The notes below the pieces were generated by a model. That model worked only from the letters and a program-made list of their open reading frames with translations, made no database searches and had not been told where the DNA came from. A DNA stretch of 12,199 nucleotides from NCBI GenBank assembly GCA_900544685.1, contig UQWA01000049.1, forward strand, positions 1 to 12,199, written 5' to 3'. Shown piece after piece: positions 7,141 to 12,199 of this stretch. The stretch's first letter is position 1; each line of letters begins with the position of its first letter. A program made the position numbers and the translations under genes. This stretch comes from an uncultured Lachnospiraceae bacterium (GTDB lineage: Bacteria; Bacillota; Clostridia; Lachnospirales; Lachnospiraceae).

Positions 7141-8628
7141 TTACTTCACCGCCTTTTCTAACACTTCGCTCATATCCGGACAAATAATTTTTTCCTGTCT
7201 GCTCTGTTCATAGGTATATGCCGCACGGATGATTTTCTTCTCCTGGAAACAATCTCCCAAGAGCTGTACCCCAATTGGGAGTCCTTTACTGTCGATACCG
7301 CATGGTACCGTCATGCCCGGCAGTCCTGCCAGGTTACAGGATATCGTGTAGATATCTCCCAGATACATCTTCAGCGGATCACCAAGGCTCTCTCCCAGCT
7401 TCGGTGCAGTCGTCGGTGCCGCCGGTCCCATAATGACATCATAAGTGGCAAATGCTTTGTCAAATGCCTGTTTAATCAGCGCTTTGGTGCGTAATGCTTT
7501 CAAGTAGTAAGCATCGTAATATCCTGAACTGAGCACAAAAGAACCCAGCATAATTCTCCTCTTTACTTCCGGGCCGAAGCCTTCGGAACGGCTTTTTTTA
7601 TACATATTGTGAAGTCCTTCGTATTCTTTTGCCCGATAGCCATATTTCACACCATCAAAACGTTCCAGGTTGGAGCTTGCTTCTGCTGCTGCTATGGTAT
7701 AGTAGGCAGGGATTGCATAATCCACCAGGCTCAAATCAAATTCTTCTACGATGGCTCCTGCTTCTTCCAGTACCTTTGCCGCTGCCAGCACTGCTTCTTT
7801 TACTTCCGAATCCAGACCTTCTCCAAGATAATCTCTTGGAATACCAATCTTCATACCCTTTACATCTTTTACCAGTGCTGATGTAAAATCACAGTCCGTA
7901 CGATCCAGCGAAGTGCTGTCTTTTTTATCATGAGAGGCAATCTCTTCCAGAATGGTCGCGCAGTCTGTTACATCTTTTCCCACCGGTCCGATCTGATCCA
8001 GCGAGGATCCATAGGCAATCAGTCCATAACGGGATACCGTTCCGTAAGTTGGCTTGATTCCTGTTACACCACAGAAAGAGCTTGGCTGACGGATGGATCC
8101 GCCGGTATCAGACCCCAGTGCATAAAAACATTCTCCTGCTGCTACAGCTGCACAAGAGCCACCGGATGAGCCACCCGGTACATGCTCCGGATCCCACGGA
8201 TTTCTCGTGACACCATAAGCGGATGTCTCTGTGGTGCTTCCCATGGCAAATTCATCCATATTGGTTTTACCAAGAATCACTGCCCCTGCTTTTTCCAGAT
8301 TCTTTACCGCCTCTGCTGTATAGGTTGGTACAAAGTTATCCAGTATTTTTGAACTGCAGGTGGTTCGCATCCCTGCAATACACATATTGTCCTTAATGGC
8401 TACCGGCACTCCTGCCAGAGGACCTGTCAGTTCTCCGGCATCGATTTTTTTCTGCACTTCTTCTGCTTTTTTCAAGGCTCCTTCTCTGTCAATAGTTACA
8501 TATGCATGAATGGTGCTTTCTGCTTTCTCTATCTGATCCAGGCAAGCGGTTACTGCCTCTTTTACAGTTACTTCCCCGGCTTTTATTTTCTTTCCCAGCT
8601 CTACCGCTGTATCATCCAGTAATCCCAT
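7141..8628 (-). CDS. gatA: Asp-tRNA(Asn)/Glu-tRNA(Gln) amidotransferase subunit A
   Basis: The glutaminase subunit of GatCAB. It releases ammonia from glutamine and passes it through a channel to GatB. The product has 495 residues and a complete amidase-signature core. The catalytic triad is intact: Lys79 (AIKDN), cis-Ser154 (GGSSGGS) and nucleophile Ser178 (SDTGGSIRQP), at the same numbers as in well-studied GatA proteins. The GGSSGGS and GSDTGGSIRQPSSF stretches are what separate it from unrelated hydrolases. Its place between gatC and gatB rules out a stand-alone amidase. The start is supported by AAAGGAG 7 nt upstream; the gap to gatC is 12 nt. Confidence 0.97.
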   Translation of the reverse strand: MGLLDDTAVELGKKIKAGEVTVKEAVTACLDQIEKAESTIHAYVTIDREGALKKAEEVQKKIDAGELTGPLAGVPVAIKDNMCIAGMRTTCSSKILDNFVPTYTAEAVKNLEKAGAVILGKTNMDEFAMGSTTETSAYGVTRNPWDPEHVPGGSSGGSCAAVAAGECFYALGSDTGGSIRQPSSFCGVTGIKPTYGTVSRYGLIAYGSSLDQIGPVGKDVTDCATILEEIASHDKKDSTSLDRTDCDFTSALVKDVKGMKIGIPRDYLGEGLDSEVKEAVLAAAKVLEEAGAIVEEFDLSLVDYAIPAYYTIAAAEASSNLERFDGVKYGYRAKEYEGLHNMYKKSRSEGFGPEVKRRIMLGSFVLSSGYYDAYYLKALRTKALIKQAFDKAFATYDVIMGPAAPTTAPKLGESLGDPLKMYLGDIYTISCNLAGLPGMTVPCGIDSKGLPIGVQLLGDCFQEKKIIRAAYTYEQSRQEKIICPDMSEVLEKAVK

Positions 8629-8640
8629 ATCTGTTCTCCT

Positions 8641-8934
8641 TTACTCTACAGTTTTCGGAACCATAAATGCGCCATCTTTCTTTGCCGGAGCATTCTTCAG
8701 CATGTCCTCGCTGTCATCCCCGTTCGTTACCACATCTTCCCGGAATACATTGTGTACCGGGAAGACATGAGACATAGGTTCTACTTCTGAAGTATCCAGT
8801 TCGTTTAACTTGTCAATATAATCCAGCATGGTTTCCATGTCTTTTTTCGCCTGTGTTTTTTCTTCTTCAGACAATTCCAGCTTCGCCAGAATGCCTACAT
8901 ATTCCATTGTTTCGTCGGAAATAATGTTTGCCAT
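8641..8934 (-). CDS. gatC: Asp-tRNA(Asn)/Glu-tRNA(Gln) amidotransferase subunit C
   Basis: The small subunit that wraps around the GatA-GatB interface and stabilises the complex. The 97 residues are normal for the family. The N-terminal helical part (YVGILAKLELSEEE) is followed by a helix carrying the family pattern MLDYIDKLNELDTSEVEPMSH, here shortened as DTSEVEPM at about 48-55, and by an extended tail rich in charged residues that ends in DGAFMVPKTVE. AGTGAGGAG lies 8 nt before the ATG. The gene follows aspS by 55 nt with no terminator or promoter visible between them, so it belongs to the aspS transcript. Confidence 0.95.
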   Translation of the reverse strand: MANIISDETMEYVGILAKLELSEEEKTQAKKDMETMLDYIDKLNELDTSEVEPMSHVFPVHNVFREDVVTNGDDSEDMLKNAPAKKDGAFMVPKTVE

Positions 8935-8989
8935 GGTTGCTACTCCTCACTTTCTGCGGTCTTTTTACATGTCTTCATTCTGTATCTTT

Positions 8990-10321
8990 CTATGGCTCAA
9001 GTCTGGACAGATCTCTTGGGAACAGTGTGGTCTCTCTGACGTTGTCTTCTCCTACCAGCTTCATAGTAAGTCTTTCCAGTCCGATACCCAGTCCTCCGTG
9101 AGGCGGCATGCCATGTTTAAAGGCTTCCAGGTAGGAATCCATGCCTTCTGTAGTCATGCCTCTTGCCGCAATCTTATCCAGCAGCATCTGGTAATCATGA
9201 ATACGCTGACCACCTGTGGTGATTTCCATTCCATGAAACAGCAGGTCAAAGCTTAATGTAAACTTTGGATCTTTCGGATCGTCCATTGCATAGAATGGTC
9301 TCTTCTTGGATGGATAATGAGTAACAAATACGAAGTCCGCATCGTAATCTTCTTTAAACAACTGACCGATCAGTGCTTCTTCTTCCGGCTCCAGATCGTA
9401 TGGGTTCTTGATGCGTCTGTTATATTTCTCGGATACCATTCGCTTGGCATCATCAAAACGTACCATCGGAATGTTGTCTGTTTTTGGAATGGTTACATCC
9501 AGAATCCTCAATTCTTCACTGTAATGCTCCTGCAGAAACTTCATGGTATATTGTAAAAATCCTGTTTCCATACCACAGATATCCAGAAAGCTGTCAATAT
9601 AGCCCATTTCAAAATCCAGACTGGTATATTCATTTAAATGACGTTTGGTGTTGTGTTTTTCTGCACGGAATACCGGTCCGGTTTCAAATACGCGATCATA
9701 TACGCCAACCATCATCTGTTTGTAAAACTGTGGGCTCTGTGCCAGTACTGCTGGCTTGTGAAAGTAATCCAGACGAAACAGGTTCGCCCCTCCTTCTGCT
9801 CCTCTTGCACCAATCTTAGCAGTACGGATTTCGGTAAATCCCTGCTCATATAAGAATTCCCGGAATCCACGCTCGATGCCTTCCTGAATCTTGAATTTGG
9901 CGCGCTCCCGGATATTTCTAAGGGAGATTGCCCGCATATTCAATTTGGCATCCAGAGATGCATTCATCCTCCATTTTGAAATCGCCAGTGGCATGGCCTC
10001 TGTCGTCTGGCTCAAGATCGTCACTTCTGTCATGCGAAGCTCAATGCCATGCGGTGCTTTTGCTTCTTCTTTTACCATTCCGGTTACTTCCAGCGTAGTT
10101 CCTTCTTTCATCTCTGAAAGGGGTACATTCACCTTTCCTTCCTCATAAACACACTGTAGAAGACCTTCTCTCTTTCGTAAAATCACAAAGGCAATCTCTC
10201 CCATGTCACGGATGACATGCACTGCACCGTTTACTTTTACAGTCTGGCCTATAAGTTCCGGCTTTACTAATTCGCTGATCTCTTTTGTCTCTTTTTTGAT
10301 TACTCCACTTAAGTATTCCAT
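8990..10321 (-). CDS. aspS: Archaeal-type, probably non-discriminating aspartyl-tRNA synthetase
   Basis: A class IIb synthetase that charges tRNA with Asp. The 443 residues match the short archaeal type, which lacks the GAD insertion of standard bacterial AspRS (about 590). An OB-fold anticodon domain (about 20-105) precedes the catalytic core. Motif 2 contains FRAEKHNTKRH (218-228) with Arg219; motif 3 is GIGLERL (412-418) with Arg417. DLLFHGMEITTGGQRIHDY (359-377) is AspRS-like rather than AsnRS-like. His35 in GAVHVIRD lies where non-discriminating archaeal-type enzymes carry His and discriminating ones Trp, and gatCAB follows in the operon; both favour formation of Asp-tRNA-Asn. Odd point: motif 1 reads FTEIRTAKI, with Ala168 where class II enzymes keep proline. 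The start at 10321 is set by AAAGGAG 7 nt upstream; the ATG at 10327 would be too close. Confidence 0.93.
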   Translation of the reverse strand: MEYLSGVIKKETKEISELVKPELIGQTVKVNGAVHVIRDMGEIAFVILRKREGLLQCVYEEGKVNVPLSEMKEGTTLEVTGMVKEEAKAPHGIELRMTEVTILSQTTEAMPLAISKWRMNASLDAKLNMRAISLRNIRERAKFKIQEGIERGFREFLYEQGFTEIRTAKIGARGAEGGANLFRLDYFHKPAVLAQSPQFYKQMMVGVYDRVFETGPVFRAEKHNTKRHLNEYTSLDFEMGYIDSFLDICGMETGFLQYTMKFLQEHYSEELRILDVTIPKTDNIPMVRFDDAKRMVSEKYNRRIKNPYDLEPEEEALIGQLFKEDYDADFVFVTHYPSKKRPFYAMDDPKDPKFTLSFDLLFHGMEITTGGQRIHDYQMLLDKIAARGMTTEGMDSYLEAFKHGMPPHGGLGIGLERLTMKLVGEDNVRETTLFPRDLSRLEP

Positions 10322-10328
10322 GTTCATG

Positions 10329-10335
10329 CTCCTTT
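10329..10335 (-). promoter_or_regulatory. Ribosome binding site deciding the aspS start
   Basis: AAAGGAG ends 7 nt before the ATG at 10321, but only 1 nt before the in-frame ATG at 10327. The open frame continues upstream to 10522 through the terminator and T-box, which cannot be coding. The site therefore settles the start. Confidence 0.85.
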
Positions 10336-10399
10336 CTTTCTGCATTGTATTTCCACGAATTGCTCTGTTGCCCTTCAGCTCTCGCAATTCTGTAAATAC

Positions 10400-10443
10400 A
10401 AAAACGTCCCGGAAACAGGAATTCTCACTCCTGTTCCGGGACG
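10400..10443 (-). terminator. T-box-controlled intrinsic terminator
   Basis: On the minus strand CGTCCCGGAACAGGA pairs with TCCTGTTTCCGGGACG. This is a 15-bp stem with one bulged U, followed by five U residues (10404-10400). The 5' arm is also the 3' partner of the antiterminator, so the two folds exclude each other. The hairpin lies about 80 nt upstream of aspS. Confidence 0.95.
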
Positions 10444-10572
10444 GTATATTCTCATATAGCCGCGGTGCCACCCGCAGTTGCACGCGCCTTTGCATGCCAC
10501 TTTTGTACTTAACGCGTACCACGTACCGATTTACTTACCTGTCTGGTCTGTTCGACCGGTCTGCTCCAGAGT

Positions 10573-10576
10573 GTTC
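10573..10576 (-). promoter_or_regulatory. T-box specifier, overlapping GAA and AAC codons
   Basis: The bases GAAC sit on the 3' side of the Stem I internal loop, just above the CUCUGGAG helix strand and followed by A as is usual for a specifier. AAC matches the operon's Asn role. GAA would allow tRNA-Glu to bind, as reported for the equivalent operon of Clostridium acetobutylicum. A GAC (Asp) codon is not present at this place. Confidence 0.7.
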
Positions 10577-10684
10577 CCCATTGGTGATTCCCCTAAACAA
10601 CGCTCTCAGTCGATGACGTTGTATTCCTGTCAGGTTCCTCTGCCGGAGTCTCCTTCATTGCTTTGCATCTCATTTATGTCAGTC

Positions 10685-10713
10685 ATATTAACACAGTGAT
10701 TTGCAAATTACAA
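10685..10713 (-). promoter_or_regulatory. Promoter of the T-box aspS-gatCAB operon
   Basis: On the minus strand TTGTAA (10708-10713) and TAATAT (10685-10690) are spaced 17 bp apart, placing transcription start near 10679 and giving a leader of about 360 nt. The stretch 10714-10783 between this promoter and the divergent tRNA promoter is AT-rich and holds no gene, only a short TGCAT/ATGCA repeat and A/T runs. Confidence 0.8.
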
Positions 10714-10783
10714 CCCAATGTTTAATGAAATAAATGCATAAGTATAATGCAAACAACTTTTTCTATTTTTTTCTAAAAAACAG

Positions 10784-10812
10784 TTGACAATATTACATTC
10801 TTCGTGTATAGT
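10784..10812 (+). promoter_or_regulatory. Strong promoter of tRNA-Gly
   Basis: TTGACA (10784-10789) and TATAGT (10807-10812) are spaced exactly 17 bp, almost consensus for the housekeeping sigma factor. The A/T-run stretch at about 10755-10781 immediately upstream could act as an UP element, fitting stable RNA synthesis. Confidence 0.9.
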
Positions 10813-10816
10813 ATTA

Positions 10817-10840
10817 TTTGTCGCTGAGAGATGCGACAAA
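10817..10840 (+). repeat. Leader hairpin of the tRNA-Gly precursor
   Basis: TTTGTCGC (10817-10824) and GCGACAAA (10833-10840) form a perfect 8-bp stem with loop TGAGAGAT. It begins at about the predicted transcription start and ends 6 nt before the mature tRNA, so it would cap the 5' leader that RNase P removes. Any role in processing or stability is inferred. Confidence 0.6.
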
Positions 10841-10846
10841 AGAAAT

Positions 10847-10919
10847 GCGCGAGTGGCTCAGTTGGTGGAGCGCGACCTTGCCAAGGTCGAGGCCGCGGGT
10901 TCGAGTCCCGTCTCGCGCT
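10847..10919 (+). tRNA. tRNA-Gly (anticodon GCC)
   Basis: A 73-nt gene with all four arms intact. The acceptor stem is GCGCGAG with CTCGCGC, the D stem GCTC with GAGC, the anticodon stem CGACC with GGTCG around loop TTGCCAA (anticodon GCC at 10880-10882), and the T stem GCGGG with CCCGT (one G-T pair) around TTCGAGT. The variable loop has 5 nt. The discriminator is T, as in bacterial tRNA-Gly. CCA is not encoded and must be added afterwards. It decodes GGC and GGU. Confidence 0.97.
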
Positions 10920-10922
10920 TTT

Positions 10923-10971
10923 ATTATGCACAAAAAGAGGTGTCCGATGGATACCTCTTTTTGTGCATAAT
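10923..10971. terminator. Long bidirectional terminator hairpin after tRNA-Gly
   Basis: A 23-bp stem with only one G-T wobble and a 3-nt GAT loop. The core is GAGGTGTCC and GGATACCTC, flanked by AAAAA on the left and TTTTT on the right, so it can terminate transcription in either direction. The symmetry extends a further nine bases on each side (ATTATGCAC/GTGCATAAT). It starts 4 nt after the tRNA. A second small hairpin, AGCCC/GGGCT (10973-10986), follows it. Confidence 0.85.
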
Positions 10972-11016
10972 AAGCCCTGTCGGGCTCTTCTAATATTCGA
11001 GCTCTTCGCTGTTGCA

Positions 11017-11045
11017 TTGACACTTATTTTTGTTTATTGTAGAAT
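11017..11045 (+). promoter_or_regulatory. Promoter of the YprB-like exonuclease gene
   Basis: TTGACA (11017-11022) and TAGAAT (11040-11045) lie 17 bp apart, giving a 5' leader of about 30 nt before the ATG at 11084. It lies after the tRNA terminator, so the gene is transcribed independently. Confidence 0.75.
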
Positions 11046-11083
11046 ATAGTCGTTCGACCAACTAGAAGGGATGTTTTATTCTT

Positions 11084-12145
11084 ATGATTAAAAGAACTAT
11101 TCATTTACAACTTAACCTCGCAGGAACACAATTTCAGGATTATAATAAATCCAGTCTCCTGTTTTTTGATATTGAAACGACTGGTCTATCTGCACGTATG
11201 TCATACATTTATCTAATCGGAGCAATTGCGTGGGAGGATCATACCTGGACATGCACACAATGGTTTGCTGAAAGTACTTATGAAGAGTCCATAGTCCTAA
11301 AAGAATTTCTGGATTATAGCCAGTCACGTTCTCTCCTGATTCATTTTAACGGAGATCGTTTTGATATCCCTTATATCAATGAAAAATGTGAAACTTATCA
11401 TTTCAATACGACTCTTTCTTCCATTGTAAGTCGTGATCTGCTTCGTATGATACAACCTTTGCGTAAAATGCTTCAGCTTACTTCTCTGAAACAGAAAAGT
11501 CTGGAAGCTTTTCTTCATGTAAATCGCGACGATGAATTTACCGGTGGAGAATTAATTTCTGTTTATCAGAGTTATCTCCGAGTTCCTAATCAGGATAAAC
11601 TGAATAGTCTGTTTCTTCATAATTATGAGGATCTGCTCGGAATGATCGCTATTCTTCCAATCCTCTCCTATCAGACTATTATTAATAAAATCTATCATAT
11701 CACCGGTTATGAGGTTAACGATGACACTCTGGACATTCATGCAAGGCTACCTGTCATGCTGCCAAGAGCCTTTACATATATTGGTGAATTATACACGATC
11801 CGTGCCGAAAAGGATCAAATGTTAATATCGGTTCCGGGCAGGCGGGAACCATTAAAGTATTTTTATCCAGATTTCAAAAATTATTATTATCTTCCAGAAG
11901 AAGACATGGCGCTTCATAAAAGTATAGCAGCCTTTGTAGATAAGGCTCATCGCGAACCTGCCAGAGCCTCAACCTGCTATAGTAAAAAGAAAGGATTCTA
12001 TCTTCCTCAAAACGAGGCCCTGTTTAAACCTGTCTTTAAAACAGATTATTATCACAGGCAGTTGTATTTTTCATGCAATGATGCTTTTCTGGAAAGTCCT
12101 GAAAATATTACCAACTATACCTATCATCTGTTATCTGATCTATAA
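11084..12145 (+). CDS. YprB-like ribonuclease H-fold (DEDDh) 3'-5' exonuclease
   Basis: A predicted cytoplasmic metal-dependent exonuclease of the DnaQ/RNase H-like group, 353 residues. The exonuclease domain covers about 22-200. Its catalytic set is visible: Asp29 and Glu31 in FFDIETTGL, Asp94 in FDIPYI, and His179 with Asp183 in HNYEDL (HxxxD). The stretch NRDDEFTGGE (147-156) is also typical of the YprB subfamily. Residues about 205-353 do not look like the TPR region of Bacillus YprB. They are aromatic-rich (KYFYPDFKNYYYLPEED, 258-274) and I do not recognise the domain. GAAGGG lies 13 nt before the ATG, longer than ideal, so initiation may be weak. The physiological substrate, DNA or RNA, is unknown for this family. 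It has its own promoter behind tRNA-Gly. Confidence 0.82.
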   Translation: MIKRTIHLQLNLAGTQFQDYNKSSLLFFDIETTGLSARMSYIYLIGAIAWEDHTWTCTQWFAESTYEESIVLKEFLDYSQSRSLLIHFNGDRFDIPYINEKCETYHFNTTLSSIVSRDLLRMIQPLRKMLQLTSLKQKSLEAFLHVNRDDEFTGGELISVYQSYLRVPNQDKLNSLFLHNYEDLLGMIAILPILSYQTIINKIYHITGYEVNDDTLDIHARLPVMLPRAFTYIGELYTIRAEKDQMLISVPGRREPLKYFYPDFKNYYYLPEEDMALHKSIAAFVDKAHREPARASTCYSKKKGFYLPQNEALFKPVFKTDYYHRQLYFSCNDAFLESPENITNYTYHLLSDL

Positions 12146-12146
12146 T

Positions 12147-12167
12147 AAAAAAGTGTCTTCGACACTT
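12147..12167 (-). terminator. Intrinsic terminator for a leftward gene beyond the window
   Basis: AAGTGTC (12151-12157) pairs with GACACTT (12161-12167) around a 3-nt loop. Read on the minus strand, the stem runs straight into a T-run (complement of the A-run from 12147) immediately past the exonuclease stop. The plus-strand side has no T-run, so it suits a convergent gene lying right of the window. Confidence 0.65.
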
Positions 12168-12178
12168 CAACTCCCCTG

Positions 12179-12196
12179 CCCCTCAATCTTGAGGGG
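12179..12196. repeat. Small GC-rich hairpin at the window end
   Basis: CCCCTCA (12179-12185) and TGAGGGG (12190-12196) form a 7-bp stem with loop ATCT. It could be the terminator of the rightward exonuclease gene if T residues follow beyond 12199, which cannot be seen. Confidence 0.45.
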
Positions 12197-12199
12197 ATA

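Larger units (their letters stand above)
10400..10679 (-). promoter_or_regulatory. T-box riboswitch of the aspS-gatCAB operon (specifier GAAC: Asn AAC / Glu GAA)
   Basis: The leader senses uncharged tRNA. The T-box core reads GGGUGGCACCGCGG (10473-10460). The antiterminator can form from CGGG (10474-10471) with CCCG (10440-10437) and GCGG (10463-10460) with CCGU (10444-10441), leaving the 7-nt bulge UGGCACC. The bulge UGGC would pair with a tRNA 3' end whose discriminator is G, as in tRNA-Asn, tRNA-Asp and tRNA-Glu. In Stem I, CUCC (10648-10645) and AGAG (10641-10638) can pair with CUCUGGAG (10571-10564) with GGC bulged. Directly above lies GAACA (10576-10572): AAC followed by A is the specifier expected for tRNA-Asn, and GAA overlaps it by one shift. 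UGAGAGCG in the distal loop region matches the conserved Stem I apical motif. The exact Stem I fold is inferred. Confidence 0.93.

Noticed and set aside
10322..10522. In-frame 67-codon N-terminal extension of aspS
   Set aside because: It runs through the intrinsic terminator and T-box core, and AAAGGAG is placed for the ATG at 10321; the shorter product matches the archaeal-type AspRS length.
10784..11023. Open frames on both strands across the tRNA and hairpin, sharing the peptide YYAQKEVS
   Set aside because: They translate a promoter, a tRNA and a palindrome; the shared peptide is simply the hairpin read on both strands.
11071..11091. Six-codon leader peptide overlapping the exonuclease start (ATG at 11071)
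   Set aside because: Its ATG directly abuts GAAGGG with no spacing and the peptide carries no attenuation-like feature; chance is enough to explain it.

Overview
The window looks like chromosomal DNA of a low-to-moderate GC, strictly anaerobic Firmicute, most likely a gut Lachnospiraceae or related Clostridia. The basis is protein style and gene content: an archaeal-type aspartyl-tRNA synthetase joined to gatCAB under a T-box, an anaerobic glycyl-radical ribonucleotide reductase, D-lactate dehydrogenase, and AAAGGAG-type ribosome binding sites. I see no mobile element, CRISPR array, phage or defence gene.

Layout. Everything left of about 10.69 kb is transcribed leftwards (minus strand); everything right of about 10.78 kb is transcribed rightwards. 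The leftward block, in transcription order, starts with a TTGTAA-N17-TAATAT promoter and a complete T-box leader (specifier GAAC, antiterminator, intrinsic terminator). These control aspS-gatC-gatA-gatB. Next come a lipoprotein with a polysaccharide-deacetylase-like fold and its own promoter, nrdD, a compact amidohydrolase and a D-2-hydroxyacid (D-lactate) dehydrogenase. The last two genes are joined by a Shine-Dalgarno that overlaps the preceding stop codon. Rightwards, a near-consensus promoter drives tRNA-Gly(GCC), closed by a 23-bp bidirectional terminator hairpin. Behind it a separately promoted YprB-like DEDDh exonuclease gene runs almost to the window end, where a hairpin looks like the terminator of an unseen leftward gene.

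How the genes fit together. AspS (apparently non-discriminating) would charge tRNA-Asn with Asp, and GatCAB would amidate it (and possibly Glu-tRNA-Gln). The T-box would tune the operon to uncharged tRNA. Its specifier reads AAC (Asn) and, one base earlier, GAA (Glu), the arrangement described for a dual-specificity T-box in Clostridium acetobutylicum; this is the most interesting regulatory element here. nrdD and ldhA fit fermentative anaerobic life but share no visible pathway with the amidohydrolase between them.

The best leads are the two-codon T-box, a deacetylase-like lipoprotein that has lost its catalytic residues, an AspRS lacking the invariant motif 1 proline, a stripped-down amidohydrolase, and the uncharacterised C-terminal half of the exonuclease. 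I did not find an obvious wholly new multi-gene system.
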